DNA of 64,000 nt from Synechococcus sp. PCC 7335 (GCF_000155595.1 NZ_DS989904.1:504477-568476), one strand, 5' to 3'. Shown: positions 1-8,973, numbered from the stretch's first letter. Translations and numbers: made by a program. The notes: a model not told the origin generated them from the sequence alone.

Positions 1-256
1 GCTCTTCATAATGATGAACGCCTTTGACTTTTTTTAGCTCAGCTTGATCAAGGCTAAGAGAAGGCACCACCAAAATCTGCCGAGGTTGTCGATCGAACGC
101 ATCGATCGACTGCCAGCGATTCGCTAGCTGAGACTGTAAATAGTGGAAGCGGTCTCGGTCGATAGGCTTTCCATCTGAAGACTTTCCATCTGAAGGCTTT
201 CCATCTGACATTCGATTTTCCTTAGATAGTCCCACCACAGCTTCAACACTACTCAT
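1..256 (-). CDS. Putative peptide ligase PGM1-related protein, N-terminal part (runs off the window)
   Basis: An open frame starts at the ATG at 256 and continues leftwards past base 1, giving about 85 residues. The part SLSLDQAELKKVKGVHHYEE resembles, from memory, the N-terminal block of cyanobacterial proteins annotated as PGM1-related peptide ligase or carboxylate-amine ligase, where a similar VPSLSLDQ...HYEERLLF block occurs. The catalytic ATP-grasp part would lie outside the window, so function cannot be tested here. Residues about 17-31 are three copies of SDGK(P/S), produced by a 15-base tandem repeat. It lies upstream of, and in the same direction as, whatever follows to the left; sigF is the next gene on its 5' side. 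Confidence 0.6.
   Translation of the reverse strand, partial: MSSVEAVVGLSKENRMSDGKPSDGKSSDGKPIDRDRFHYLQSQLANRWQSIDAFDRQPRQILVVPSLSLDQAELKKVKGVHHYEE
166..210. repeat. 15-bp tandem repeat, three copies, inside a gene
   Basis: Units at 166-180, 181-195 and 196-210 share the core CTTTCCATCTGA. They encode SDGK(P/S) three times near the N-terminus of the partial ligase-like protein. The period is a multiple of three, so the frame is kept. Confidence 0.85.
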
Positions 257-400
257 CGCTGACTTCCTAGCCCACCCGACACTCACCTACAAAGCTTAAT
301 ATGCTCCTGTCAGCCCTTGGGCTCCTAGAAAACAAATAGACAAAAAAAATCGACGCGCTCAACCATTGACCACATCGATTCTGTTTACTTAGGAGATTTG

Positions 401-470
401 ATAACTGTGTAGCGTTAATGCCTTAGAGATAGCGTTAATGCCTTAGAGATTAAATAACTGTGTAGCGTTA
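401..470. repeat. Nested direct repeats downstream of sigF
   Basis: A 20-base unit beginning AGCGTTAATG occurs twice in tandem (411-430, 431-450). A 17-base unit ATAACTGTGTAGCGTTA occurs at 401-417 and again at 454-470. The block lies just beyond the sigF stop codon and is not coding in any convincing frame. Confidence 0.85.
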
Positions 471-485
471 AATTCAAAAGATTAA

Positions 486-1328
486 CTAGGAATCGCCCTG
501 CAGATCCTGCTGCGGCTGAAGATAAGCAATCATCTGTTCTACACCCCGCTGAATGCGCCGTGTTACTGTCATCGGACTCACGCCGATCCGCTCGGCAACT
601 TCCTTACGAGAAAGCCCTTTGAAGAAGACAAACTCAATAGCAGAGCGAGTTTTCTCTTCTAGCTGACTCATCGCTCTTTGAATCTGCTGCCGGTCCTCTT
701 CTAGAATTTGTGTTAACTGGTAGTGAACATCAGGCAAAGTATCACCGAGTGTGATGCTCGAATCAATCTGATGACAGACCGTTGCATCTAGACTTAAAGG
801 CATCCGGTTTTTGTTCGCCAGCTTGACTTGACGCCATTCTTGAACAGAAACCGTCAGCGCTTCAGCCATCTCAATATCCGAAGGTTGACGACCGTAGCGG
901 CGAATCAGCTCTGACTGACGTTTTTGACCTTCTTTTTGCAAGTCCTGCCAACGGCGGGGAATCTTGACTGTAGTGCCGCGATCGCGCAGGAAATGGAGCA
1001 TCTCACCGCGAATATAGGGAACAGCAAACGAGCTGAAAGCACAGCCCTGACCTGGATCAAACCGTTCAATAGAACGGATCAGACCGATATAGCCAATTTG
1101 CTCAAGATCTTCATAGGGCTCAGCGCACTGGTGACTGACCCGATGCGCAATCTTACGAACTAGACCCGCATTGAGCCTAACTAACTGATTACGAAGCTTA
1201 ACCGAACGATCTACCTTGTATTGCATGAGTAGTTCCATGCCACGAGATCGAAGTTGTGCAGATTTGGAAGAAGCCATATTTAATGCAGTCGAGACTGCGT
1301 TGAAGCGTGCTGCGTGAATTAGATTCAT
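486..1328 (-). CDS. sigF: RNA polymerase sigma factor SigF (group 3, sigma-B/F/G type)
   Basis: This is an alternative sigma factor that directs RNA polymerase to a special promoter class; in Synechocystis SigF controls motility and type IV pilus genes. Region 2 is clear at about residues 45-115, with DLEQIGYIGLIRSIERFDPG and the core-binding/melting segment FSSFAVPYIRGEMLHFLRDRG. A spacer region 3 follows, and region 4 with its helix-turn-helix (LSRKEVAERIGVSPMTVTRRI) lies at about 239-260. There is no region 1.1. The longest frame gives 280 residues; family members are nearer 250-260, so the Met at residue 31 (base 1238) is a good alternative start. No anti-sigma gene is adjacent. Confidence 0.92.
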   Translation of the reverse strand: MNLIHAARFNAVSTALNMASSKSAQLRSRGMELLMQYKVDRSVKLRNQLVRLNAGLVRKIAHRVSHQCAEPYEDLEQIGYIGLIRSIERFDPGQGCAFSSFAVPYIRGEMLHFLRDRGTTVKIPRRWQDLQKEGQKRQSELIRRYGRQPSDIEMAEALTVSVQEWRQVKLANKNRMPLSLDATVCHQIDSSITLGDTLPDVHYQLTQILEEDRQQIQRAMSQLEEKTRSAIEFVFFKGLSRKEVAERIGVSPMTVTRRIQRGVEQMIAYLQPQQDLQGDS

Positions 1329-1765
1329 TCTCTAGAAGCCCTTCATTTCAAACCATCGTTGAAACACGGTAGTCGAGTAGATCCTTAACAGCGGCCATAA
1401 GCGAATACACGCATTTTCCTGAGAACTGGGATTTTCGGTTAACGGCGTAGTCTTGAGTTAGCAGTCGTTCCAGGCGCTTAAAAATTAATCTGCGAATAAT
1501 TCGCTGATGTTTCGATTTATGTACGAGCGTTGCTAGGTTTCTCCATCACCTTTGTGAACGCTGCTTCGAGTCCCACAGTAATACGGAGATAGTTTGTTTT
1601 TTAGATCGTCACTAGTAGCGACAACTACGGTGTTATTGCTCGATAAAACAGTCGATACGACTAGGAAGAAATCCGTAATCGCCAGATTTTGAGTAATTCA
1701 GTACACTCTGTATATAGAAAATCTAGATCCCAAAGACCTAGATTGAAACCTTACAAAAGACCTCT
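1329..1765. other. Divergent spacer between sigF and the Bax-inhibitor gene
   Basis: The 437-base spacer separates two divergently transcribed genes and must carry both promoters. Apart from one sigma-70-like promoter candidate at 1689-1716, I see no gene, hairpin or repeat in it. Confidence 0.6.
1689..1716 (+). promoter_or_regulatory. Candidate sigma-70 promoter of the Bax-inhibitor-like gene
   Basis: TTGAGT at 1689-1694 (5 of 6 to TTGACA) is followed after 16 bases by TATATA at 1711-1716. Transcription would start near 1723, leaving a leader of about 43 bases before the ATG at 1766. This rests on motif match only. Confidence 0.4.
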
Positions 1766-2494
1766 ATGAGCAATACCAGTAACTTTCGTCAGGCTATTCG
1801 TGAGGCCCAAAGTCAATCGATAGTGGGTCCTAACGTCATTGCGAACGCTTTGCCCTACGTTGGTGGCGGCCTAATCTTGACGGCAGCCGGAACCTTTGGC
1901 GGCCTCAACGTCCTTCGAACAAACCCCGGTTTGTTCATGCCTACTTTCTTTGTGGCAATCGTGGCAGAGCTTATTCTGTTTTTTGTTGCCCGCAGCGTAG
2001 CGATGAAAGGGAACAACGGCGTTGCCCTACCGCTACTGGCCACTTACAGTCTGCTCTCCGGATATACGCTTAGCGGGTTAGTCTCTCTAGCGCTGCAAAG
2101 TAGTGGAGTGGGTATCCAAGGTGTCGGCTTTGCAGCCCTAGCTTGTGGGCTCACCTTCATTGCGGCTCGGCCGATCGGATCTAACCTGTCTGAAGAAGAC
2201 GGGATGGCACTGACTAAAACCGTCCAGCTTGGCATCATGGCTTTGCTAGTTGTGATTGTTGGTCAGTTTGTCTTTAGCTTTTTTGGTGTCTATGCACCTA
2301 ATTTTCTAGAGATTGCTATTTCAGCGATTGGCGTCTTGCTATTTGTAGGCGCAGCGGTGGTCGACTTTTTCGTGCTGCCCCGTACCTACAGCGATGACCA
2401 AGCGATCCCTGCAGCCCTATCGATGTACCTGACATACATCAACCTGTTTGTCTTTATTCTCAGACTGTTGATCGCAATCAACGGCAGAGATTAA
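1766..2494 (+). CDS. Bax inhibitor-1/YccA-family membrane protein
   Basis: The 242-residue protein is almost entirely hydrophobic and has about seven membrane-spanning segments after a polar N-terminus of some 30 residues. Its overall layout, with the repeated VGAAVVDFFVLPRTYSDDQ and AALSMYLTYINLFVFILRLL blocks near the C-terminus, fits the Bax inhibitor-1 (TMBIM/YccA) family, where a late Asp-containing helix is involved in pH-sensitive ion leak. In bacteria the family is linked to membrane proteostasis, but a specific role cannot be read from the sequence. It stands alone, divergent from sigF and 136 bases ahead of prfB. There is no clear Shine-Dalgarno sequence before the ATG. Confidence 0.8.
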   Translation: MSNTSNFRQAIREAQSQSIVGPNVIANALPYVGGGLILTAAGTFGGLNVLRTNPGLFMPTFFVAIVAELILFFVARSVAMKGNNGVALPLLATYSLLSGYTLSGLVSLALQSSGVGIQGVGFAALACGLTFIAARPIGSNLSEEDGMALTKTVQLGIMALLVVIVGQFVFSFFGVYAPNFLEIAISAIGVLLFVGAAVVDFFVLPRTYSDDQAIPAALSMYLTYINLFVFILRLLIAINGRD

Positions 2495-2630
2495 ACTATC
2501 GAAGCTGTCCTCTCATTCTTGTCTTTCATCCGCCTTAATGGACAAAGCATTCTTTAAAAAATGCTCAGAGCTGCGTTTTTAGGCGAGGTTGGTAGGCAAG
2601 GATGAGGATTCGAGTCAATGGCTTTTCTAT

Positions 2631-3756
2631 ATGTTTGATACTCTCACTCTCAAGCGGGAGCTAGAAACGCTCTCTGAGCGCCTGGGCAAAGCTCAGGAAT
2701 ATCTTTGACATTCCCGCTTTGAATGCAAAAATTAAAGACTTAGAACAACTGTCTGCACAGCCAGATTTCTGGGACGAGCAAGAAAGTGCCCAAAAGTCTC
2801 TTCAAGAATTAAATGACTATAAAGCCAACCTTGATCAAGTAGAAGGTTGGTCTACTAGCCTAGAGGATTCCGAAGCAATCCTAGAACTGCTAGATCTAGA
2901 GCAAGATGAGTCACTCCTTTTAGAAGCTGAGTCAACTGTGAATAGGCTGAGTAAGGAGCTAGATCAGTGGGAGCTACAGCAGCTACTCTCTGGGCCATAC
3001 GACAAGGCAGGTGCTGTCCTAACCATCAATGCGGGTGCGGGCGGGACCGATGCTCAAGATTGGTCCGAAATGCTGCTGCGCATGTATACCCGTTGGAGCG
3101 AACAAAATGGCTATCAGTTTAAGCTAATCGAAAAGTCGGAAGGGGATGAGGCTGGGCTGAAATCGGTCACTATGGAAGTTTATGGTCGCTACGCCTACGG
3201 CTATCTCAAAGGCGAGAAGGGAACCCATCGACTGGTGAGAATTTCGCCTTTTAATGCAAATGGGAAACGGCAAACGAGTTTTGCGGGCGTAGAGGTGATG
3301 CCGATTCTAGATCAAAAGGTGGAGTTGGACATTCCAGATAAGGATCTAGAAATCAAGACATCGCGATCAGGCGGCGCTGGGGGACAGAACGTTAACAAGG
3401 TGGAGACAGCAGTGCGAATTACGCATTTGCCCACAAGCATTTCGGTTCGCTGTACTCAAGAGCGATCGCAGCTCCAAAACAAGGAAAAGGCAATGGCGCT
3501 GCTGACCTCAAAGCTGCTAGTCATTGCGCAAGAGCAGCGAACTCAGGCGATCGCAGATATCCGTGGCGATATGGTAGAGGCGGCCTGGGGTAATCAAATT
3601 CGCAACTACGTTTTCCACCCCTATCAAATGGTCAAAGATCTGCGTACCAGCGTTGAAACCACTGCGGTTGACGATGTCATGAATGGTGATCTTGAAGCGT
3701 TCATCCAGGCCTACCTGCACCAGGAAAACCAGCTCATATTAGAAACAACTGTCTGA
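2631..3756 (+). CDS. prfB: Peptide chain release factor 2, with +1 programmed frameshift
   Basis: RF2 recognises UGA and UAA stop codons and triggers release of the finished protein. The gene begins with ATG at 2631; after 25 codons it meets an in-frame TGA at 2706-2708, and the ribosome must shift +1 (CTT TGA C) to read on to 3756, giving about 374 residues. With the shift counted, the stop-codon recognition motif SPF falls at about 205-207 and the catalytic GGQ at about 250-252, the same positions as in E. coli RF2. The frame upstream of the TGA ([19 protein letters not shown]) is the conserved N-terminus, so the TGA is not a disabling mutation. It heads a run with a DUF3285 gene, ybeY, dgkA and trpG. 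Confidence 0.95.
2695..2709 (+). promoter_or_regulatory. RF2 autoregulatory +1 frameshift site
   Basis: The slippery CTT at 2703-2705 precedes TGA C at 2706-2709, and an internal Shine-Dalgarno-like AGGA at 2695-2698 lies just upstream, the spacing known from the E. coli site. When RF2 is scarce the ribosome pauses at the TGA and slips forward one base, so RF2 level controls its own synthesis. Confidence 0.92.
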
Positions 3757-3892
3757 GCTCGAAGGAAAACCAGCTCTTTTCGAGCGCAGTATAATTGCTG
3801 AATAAATATCACTGCCTAGTAGAAAGGCAAAAGAAAGAAAAACACGAGAAAAATCCCAGCATCCAGAATTTATCCACTACCAAAGCGCCAAT

Positions 3893-4099
3893 ATGAGTAC
3901 CGAAAAGCCAGCCGTTGCAGCACCTGCAGATCAGCACTCAACCCTAGAAAATTCCCTACTAAACGAACCTGCTCCTAGCTTTATCAAGCTGGCGATGCGT
4001 AACATGGTTAAAAAAGGAGGAACATCGCTCTATCACTTCTTCCTCTCCTTTATCGGACTATTAGGACTTTTTGTGGGCTTAGCCTATCTCACTCGCTAG
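3893..4099 (+). CDS. DUF3285 small membrane protein
   Basis: This 68-residue protein has a polar, proline- and alanine-containing N-terminus, a conserved block PSFIKLAMRNMVKKGGTSLY at about residues 28-47, and one membrane helix (about 47-66). The block and its position right after prfB match the DUF3285 family, which I know only from cyanobacteria. No function is established. It sits 136 bases after prfB and 52 bases before ybeY, and the three are probably transcribed together. Confidence 0.8.
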   Translation: MSTEKPAVAAPADQHSTLENSLLNEPAPSFIKLAMRNMVKKGGTSLYHFFLSFIGLLGLFVGLAYLTR

Positions 4100-4151
4100 T
4101 GTCTTCTTGCCTAAAGATATATCAGGTGCGAGTTCGCTAGAGGTGGGCTGA

Positions 4152-4652
4152 ATGACGAAACAAACGCTCCAGGTCGAAGCTTTTGTAGACGGCAGTGCTT
4201 TGGATAGGGTGACCGAAGAGACGGGTATTGCAAACGAGCAATACATCATGTGGTTTAAGACCTGGCTGGCTGATCTTGACCCGAAGATTTCGCCGATTGG
4301 GGCTTATGAAGTCAGTTTACGACTGACCTCTGATGCAGAAATTCAACAGCTTAATAGCGATTTTCGACAGCAGGAAAAACCAACCGACGTGCTTTCTTTT
4401 GCTGCGCTAGAAACAGAGATCCCGCAGTTACAGAACGTCTATCAGCAACAGCCAGTCTATCTGGGCGATATTATTGTCTCAATAGAAACCGCCTCCCGTC
4501 AGGCAGTTGAGAATCGACACTCTCTAGAAAGGGAACTTGCTTGGCTTTGCGCTCATGGACTACTCCACCTGTTAGGCTGGGACCATCCAAACGAGGATAG
4601 ACTCACGCAGATGCTTGATCGCCAAGCCCTTTTGCTGAATCTAATCTTCTAA
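4152..4652 (+). CDS. ybeY: Endoribonuclease YbeY (rRNA maturation factor)
   Basis: YbeY is a zinc-dependent endoribonuclease needed for 16S rRNA 3'-end maturation and 70S quality control. The signature HGLLHLLGWDH is present at residues 135-145, supplying the three zinc ligands H135, H139 and H145. The KPTDVLSFAA block at about 76-85 is also typical. At 166 residues the length is normal; about 30 N-terminal residues are variable. It follows the DUF3285 gene in the conserved prfB-ybeY-dgkA-trpG neighbourhood. Confidence 0.93.
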   Translation: MTKQTLQVEAFVDGSALDRVTEETGIANEQYIMWFKTWLADLDPKISPIGAYEVSLRLTSDAEIQQLNSDFRQQEKPTDVLSFAALETEIPQLQNVYQQQPVYLGDIIVSIETASRQAVENRHSLERELAWLCAHGLLHLLGWDHPNEDRLTQMLDRQALLLNLIF

Positions 4653-4964
4653 GCTAGATTTTGCTAAATATCATTGGCTAAACATCAAAAGATTGTAGGT
4701 TTCTAGGCTGGTTTTGGTAGATTGTCTTGAAGTCGCTCAAAAGCTTTGTTGAAAGTGAGAAAGCCGTCAAAAAACTATCTATTAAAATCTAATAAAAAAC
4801 CGTATATGTAATGCTTCCTATGTAAAGTGGCTGACAAATTGGCTGACAGCGAAGATGATTAAGTTATGTTGATCTAAAACCTGGGCAACGTTAAATCGTC
4901 AGATTACTATTGTTTTCCCTCATCTATCTCAATCTACATAGACGCTAGCCGACCCCATATATTT
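4653..4964. other. Spacer ybeY-dgkA
   Basis: The 312-base spacer is AT-rich around 4770-4810. I see no gene, no convincing terminator and no strong promoter. A short direct repeat (GTGGCTGACA / TTGGCTGACA) lies near 4828-4850. Confidence 0.5.
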
Positions 4965-5597
4965 ATGTTCTCTAGTGATAGCCAGCGCTTCCAAAACGGT
5001 GCCACTCCTCCTACGGAGTATCGCAGCAACCATTTGGAGAGCGCTACTCCCTCTCACCCCAGCCTGACGACTCATGTGGAATCCACTTCAGCAGATGTCC
5101 AACCGCTTCGATCACAACAGGCTGATACAGACCAGATCAACACCAAAAGTATAGAAACCGATAAGGGAGACCTTGACAAAATAGAAATAGCTAAGCGGGC
5201 CCAGTCTTGGCAAGTCGCTCCTGACCTTTTTACTAGCTTCCGATACGCTTGGGCAGGCATTACTTACGCCTTCCAAACCCAGCGGAATTTCAGAGTTCAT
5301 AGTGGTATCGGTGTCCTAGCCATCATTCTCTGTTGGACACTTAAAGTTAGCAATCTAGAAGTGGCTGTTGTCTGCCTAACGATTGGCGCGGTCTTAGTCA
5401 TGGAAATTCTTAACACTGCCTTAGAATCTTTAGTCGATCTGACGGTGGGGCAGGCCTATCATGACCTTGCTAAAATCGCTAAGGATTGCGCTGCTGGGGC
5501 TGTCTTGATGTCGGCAATCGTTGCCTTGGCGATCGCTGTTCTTATTTTTGCACCACCGCTTTGGGCTCTTCTAGCTCCTTCTGCTCTCTCGATTTAG
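4965..5597 (+). CDS. dgkA: Diacylglycerol kinase / undecaprenol kinase family protein
   Basis: This small integral-membrane kinase family phosphorylates diacylglycerol or undecaprenol in the inner membrane. The domain covers about residues 90-200: RNFRVHSGIG at 107-116, the active-site signature MEILNTALESLVDL at 146-159, and KDCAAGAVLM at 173-182, with three membrane helices. The first 85 or so residues are polar, Ser/Thr/Gln-rich and probably disordered, longer than usual; no internal ATG just before the domain is evident, so the extension may be real. It precedes trpG by 108 bases. Confidence 0.88.
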   Translation: MFSSDSQRFQNGATPPTEYRSNHLESATPSHPSLTTHVESTSADVQPLRSQQADTDQINTKSIETDKGDLDKIEIAKRAQSWQVAPDLFTSFRYAWAGITYAFQTQRNFRVHSGIGVLAIILCWTLKVSNLEVAVVCLTIGAVLVMEILNTALESLVDLTVGQAYHDLAKIAKDCAAGAVLMSAIVALAIAVLIFAPPLWALLAPSALSI

Positions 5598-5705
5598 CTA
5601 TCTTTAGTCCGGCTCTATTCGACTACGCTTTGATTATGCTTTGTCTGACTGCATCGATGATCCAATATATAGACAGGCGAATAGATAGACAGCCGCACTA
5701 ACCTT

Positions 5706-6296
5706 ATGATCCTTGTTATAGATAACTACGATAGCTTCACTTATAATCTGGTTCAATATCTTGGTGAGCTTGGACAAAATCTAGGCATTGCTCGTGAGAT
5801 AGAAGTTTTCCGCAACGACCAAATCACGATAGAAGAAATCTCCGCTAAGCAGCCAGACGGTATCGTCATCTCACCAGGTCCAGGAACACCAGACGATGCC
5901 GGCATTTCCTTACAGATTATTGAGCAGCTAGGGCCCACTCTACCTATTCTAGGCGTTTGCTTAGGACATCAAAGTATTGGTCAGGTTTACGGCGGTAAGG
6001 TCGTTAGCGCACCAGAGCTGATGCACGGCAAGACCTCCCCTGTTCGCCACAACAGTACGGGTGTCTTTGCAGGGTTGGCCGACCCACTTACGGCTACTCG
6101 CTACCATAGCCTTGTTATTGATCCAGCCACCTGCCCAGCAGTCCTAGAAGTCACTGCTTGGGTAGAAGATGGGACCATTATGGGAATCCGCCACCGCGAC
6201 TATCCGCATATTCAAGGCGTACAGTTCCATCCAGAAAGCGTCTTGACAGAATCGGGCAAAGATCTACTGAAAAATTTCTTGAAAGACCTCACCTAG
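5706..6296 (+). CDS. trpG: Glutamine amidotransferase subunit of anthranilate / aminodeoxychorismate synthase
   Basis: The protein supplies ammonia from glutamine to the chorismate-using subunit for tryptophan or folate synthesis. It is a class I glutamine amidotransferase of 196 residues with the N-terminal [19 protein letters not shown], the oxyanion block [11 protein letters not shown] (56-66), nucleophile C85 in [10 protein letters not shown], and the remaining triad residues H175 and E177 in QFHPES. Sequence alone does not separate TrpG from PabA; many bacteria use one protein for both. The large subunit is not in the window. It closes the prfB-to-trpG run. Confidence 0.9.
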   Translation: MILVIDNYDSFTYNLVQYLGELGQNLGIAREIEVFRNDQITIEEISAKQPDGIVISPGPGTPDDAGISLQIIEQLGPTLPILGVCLGHQSIGQVYGGKVVSAPELMHGKTSPVRHNSTGVFAGLADPLTATRYHSLVIDPATCPAVLEVTAWVEDGTIMGIRHRDYPHIQGVQFHPESVLTESGKDLLKNFLKDLT

Positions 6297-6424
6297 CACT
6301 CGAGGCCTATCCGCCCTGACAAACTGTCCTAATTCCTTAGTGCATCTAGGCACCCCATACGGCAGGATAAAAGAATAGTGATCGAAGAACAGCGATCAAA
6401 GAACAGTGTGGAAGATTGATAGAA

Positions 6425-7198
6425 ATGATGAATCGACGAAATCTCTTAAAGTACGCAGGCGCAGGGTTTCTAGGTACTGTTGGGTTAGGTCTTACTTCGA
6501 AGTATCAATCTTCTTATGCACAAACTGGCCCGCTAACGATTACAGCGCTTGGACACACTGCCTTTTTGTTTACTGGCAGTGGTAAGCGGATACTAGTCAA
6601 TCCATTCAAAGCCATTGGTTGTACAGCGGGATATGCTGAGCCCAAAGTAGCCGCTGATGTCGTGCTTACTAGCAGTCGAATGTTTGACGAAGGTTTTGTG
6701 AACAGTACCTACGACAACACACAGCTACTCGAAGAACCCGGAGACTACACGGTTGGTGTCCTAGAAGTGCAGGGTGTGAGTATGCCCCACGATCGAATCG
6801 GCGGCAGGCGATTTGGCACTAATGTCGCTTGGGCGTGGAATCAGTCGGGTATTAATGTCGTACATCTAGGGGGTGCGGCTGCGCCGATAGCGATCGAAGA
6901 TAGGATTCTGCTGGGTCGCCCGGACATATTGCTATTGCCTGTCGGCGGTGGGCCAAAAGCTTATGGACCAGAAGAAGCGGTTGAGGCAGTGCGATCGCTT
7001 AATCCCAAGATCGTTATTCCGACCCACTACCGCACTCAGGCAGCCGATGCGGACGCTTGCGATATCGTTGGTGTAGAAGACTTTATCGATCTAATGCCAG
7101 ACGTACCGGTTACTAGAGGAGACAACACGTTTTCAATCAGTCCCAGCGCGCTACCTAGTAGCGGTATGCGAATCGAAGTTTTGAGCTATGCTTTTTAA
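6425..7198 (+). CDS. Exported MBL-fold (UlaG-like) protein with a degenerate metal motif
   Basis: The protein has a twin-arginine-like leader (NRRNLLKYAGAGFLG) followed by a hydrophobic stretch and a likely cleavage point near SYAQ, so export is expected. The mature part looks like a metallo-beta-lactamase fold of the UlaG type: ITALGHTAFLF, then VVLTSSRMFDEGFV where the metal-binding HxHxDH normally stands, and later PTHYRTQ. The HxHxDH histidines are missing, so an ordinary dinuclear zinc site is doubtful. Two adjacent ATGs (6425, 6428) are possible starts; both keep the leader. It is 60 bases ahead of pepP and may share its transcript. Confidence 0.7.
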   Translation: MMNRRNLLKYAGAGFLGTVGLGLTSKYQSSYAQTGPLTITALGHTAFLFTGSGKRILVNPFKAIGCTAGYAEPKVAADVVLTSSRMFDEGFVNSTYDNTQLLEEPGDYTVGVLEVQGVSMPHDRIGGRRFGTNVAWAWNQSGINVVHLGGAAAPIAIEDRILLGRPDILLLPVGGGPKAYGPEEAVEAVRSLNPKIVIPTHYRTQAADADACDIVGVEDFIDLMPDVPVTRGDNTFSISPSALPSSGMRIEVLSYAF

Positions 7199-7258
7199 AG
7201 TTTGCTTAACACTTTAGAACTTTAGAAGAACGCTTTAGCAAGAAAGCGTCACGAACTC

Positions 7259-8614
7259 ATGCAGAGCGAGTATCATCAGCGTCGGCAGGCTGTGCTTGAA
7301 GCAATTGGTCAGGGCACGGCTATATTCTGTAGTGCCCCTACCGCTGTCATGCACAACGATGTGGACTATTTATTTCGACAAGACAGCGACTTCTTCTATC
7401 TCACAGGCTTCAACGAGCCCGATGCGGTAGCTGTACTTGCCCCCTCGCATGAGAAACACAACTTCATCCTTTTTGTAAGACCCAAGGATAAAGAGGCAGA
7501 AACTTGGAGTGGCTACCGCACTGGCGTAGACGCTGCTAAGGAAAGATACGGCGCCGATGAGGCTTACCCGATTACAGAGCTAGGGAAAAAGCTCATAGAG
7601 TATGTCCAGTCAGCGCCTAGACTTTACTACCACTTTGGCAACGACCAAGTCTTCAATCAACGCATCATTAGCCTGTGGCAGCAGCTGCTCAGGAAGATGA
7701 CAAAACAAGGTAAAGGTCCCGCCGCTATCGAAGACTCGAAGCTGTTGATGCAGCAGTTTCGTCGGATCAAAACACCCGCTGAGGTAGAGAAGATTCGGCG
7801 GGCGATCGCCATTAGCGCCGAGGCCCATCAGGTAGCCAAAGACATGGTGCGTCCTGGCGTATACGAATATGAAGTCCAAGCAGCTATCGAAAACGTCTTT
7901 CGTAGCAAAGGCGCACTGGGTCCGGCCTATCCATCAATTGTGGCTGGGGGAGAAAACGCCTGTATCTTGCACTACGTCGAAAATAACAGGGTGCTGAGAA
8001 ACGGCGATCTCATTTTGATCGACGCTGGCTGCGCTTACGACTACTACAACGCTGATATCACCCGGACTTTTCCGGTAGGCGATCGCCTCTCTAGAGAGCA
8101 AAAAATTCTCTATGAACTTGTTCTAGAAGCTCAGCTTGCGGCCATTGAGAAAGTCCAGCCTGGTCTTCCTTTTAATGCCTTTCACGATGCTGCTACCAAG
8201 GTGATTACAGCCGGACTAGTTGAGTTGGGTCTATTAGAAGGTGATGTAGACGAGCTGATCGAAGCTAAAAAGCATAAAGCCTTTTTTATGCATGGTACTG
8301 GCCACTTCCTAGGCTTAGATGTCCACGATACAGGCATTCTGCGTAATTCTGATAAAACCTGGAAGCCGTTTGAACCTGGCAACATCGTCACCGTAGAACC
8401 TGGTATCTATATTCCACCTGATTATGAACCTGACAACACACCAGATGAAGCAGGAGAGGAAAAATACCCTCAACCGCACATCGAGGACCGCTGGAAAGGT
8501 ATCGGCATTCGGATAGAAGACGATGTTTTAGTCACAGAGACGGGGCACGAAGTTTTGACAGCGGCTGTTCCCAAAACGCTAGATGATAAATTGCTTGCTA
8601 AACAGGCTGCTTAG
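7259..8614 (+). CDS. pepP: Xaa-Pro aminopeptidase (aminopeptidase P)
   Basis: The enzyme removes an N-terminal residue that precedes proline. The N-terminal creatinase-like domain spans about 1-165 and the pita-bread M24 catalytic domain about 170-440. All five metal ligands are visible: D255, D266, H349, E380 and E420, in LILIDAGCAYDYYNADITRTFP, HGTGHFLGLDVHD, VTVEPGIYIP and GIRIEDDVLVTE. At 451 residues the length is normal. No signal peptide, so it is cytoplasmic. Confidence 0.93.
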   Translation: MQSEYHQRRQAVLEAIGQGTAIFCSAPTAVMHNDVDYLFRQDSDFFYLTGFNEPDAVAVLAPSHEKHNFILFVRPKDKEAETWSGYRTGVDAAKERYGADEAYPITELGKKLIEYVQSAPRLYYHFGNDQVFNQRIISLWQQLLRKMTKQGKGPAAIEDSKLLMQQFRRIKTPAEVEKIRRAIAISAEAHQVAKDMVRPGVYEYEVQAAIENVFRSKGALGPAYPSIVAGGENACILHYVENNRVLRNGDLILIDAGCAYDYYNADITRTFPVGDRLSREQKILYELVLEAQLAAIEKVQPGLPFNAFHDAATKVITAGLVELGLLEGDVDELIEAKKHKAFFMHGTGHFLGLDVHDTGILRNSDKTWKPFEPGNIVTVEPGIYIPPDYEPDNTPDEAGEEKYPQPHIEDRWKGIGIRIEDDVLVTETGHEVLTAAVPKTLDDKLLAKQAA

Positions 8615-8649
8615 CCATATCTTTAATTCGAGATCATGCCGTTGTAAAA

Positions 8650-8973
8650 TCACGGCTTCGTAATTGGTCTGCTAAGCTGCAGTGTAAACAGGCAGGTGAT
8701 TACTCTTTCGTAAGCATCTCCTGGTACGGGTTCCTTGAAGTCACTGATTAGAACAGGTTCGCTTGTTGTATGAACTGAGAAACTGGGCAGGCTAACGCCT
8801 GAAACACCGAAAGACCACTGAACTTTATCTAGAGGGTGAGTAAAACCTTCAGAGACCAGTTGGTCTTCAAGTTGACAGAGTTTTGGATTTACAAATTGCT
8901 GACGACCCTTCACAGTATCTTTCACAGTATCTATAGCCTTAGCCACGGCTCTCGCGGTCTGTCCCATAGGCAT
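8650..8973 (-). CDS. Hypothetical protein, divergent from the amidase gene
   Basis: I do not recognise this protein. From the ATG at 8973 it would be 107 residues; an upstream GTG at 9099 extends the frame into the amidase gene and is less likely. The C-terminal half (LVSEGFTHPLDKVQWSFGV and the segment following) has a protein-like alternation of hydrophobic and polar residues, which is why I list it, but there is no motif and no Shine-Dalgarno site. A 12-base duplication at 8909-8932 gives DTVKDTVK in frame. Confidence 0.4.
   Translation of the reverse strand: MPMGQTARAVAKAIDTVKDTVKGRQQFVNPKLCQLEDQLVSEGFTHPLDKVQWSFGVSGVSLPSFSVHTTSEPVLISDFKEPVPGDAYERVITCLFTLQLSRPITKP
8909..8932. repeat. 12-bp tandem duplication
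   Basis: TTCACAGTATCT occurs twice in a row. If the minus-strand frame is coding it gives the repeat DTVK-DTVK; the period is a multiple of three. Confidence 0.85.

Noticed and set aside
924-1163. 79-codon plus-strand frame
   Set aside because: It lies wholly inside sigF on the opposite strand and has no protein-like features.
2706-2708. In-frame TGA near the start of prfB as a sign of a pseudogene
   Set aside because: It is the conserved RF2 +1 recoding site, and SPF and GGQ fall at the E. coli positions once the shift is counted.
3757-3795. GCTCGAA/TTCGAGC pairing after prfB as a terminator
   Set aside because: Seven base pairs with a long loop and no T tract; the next genes are probably read from the same transcript.
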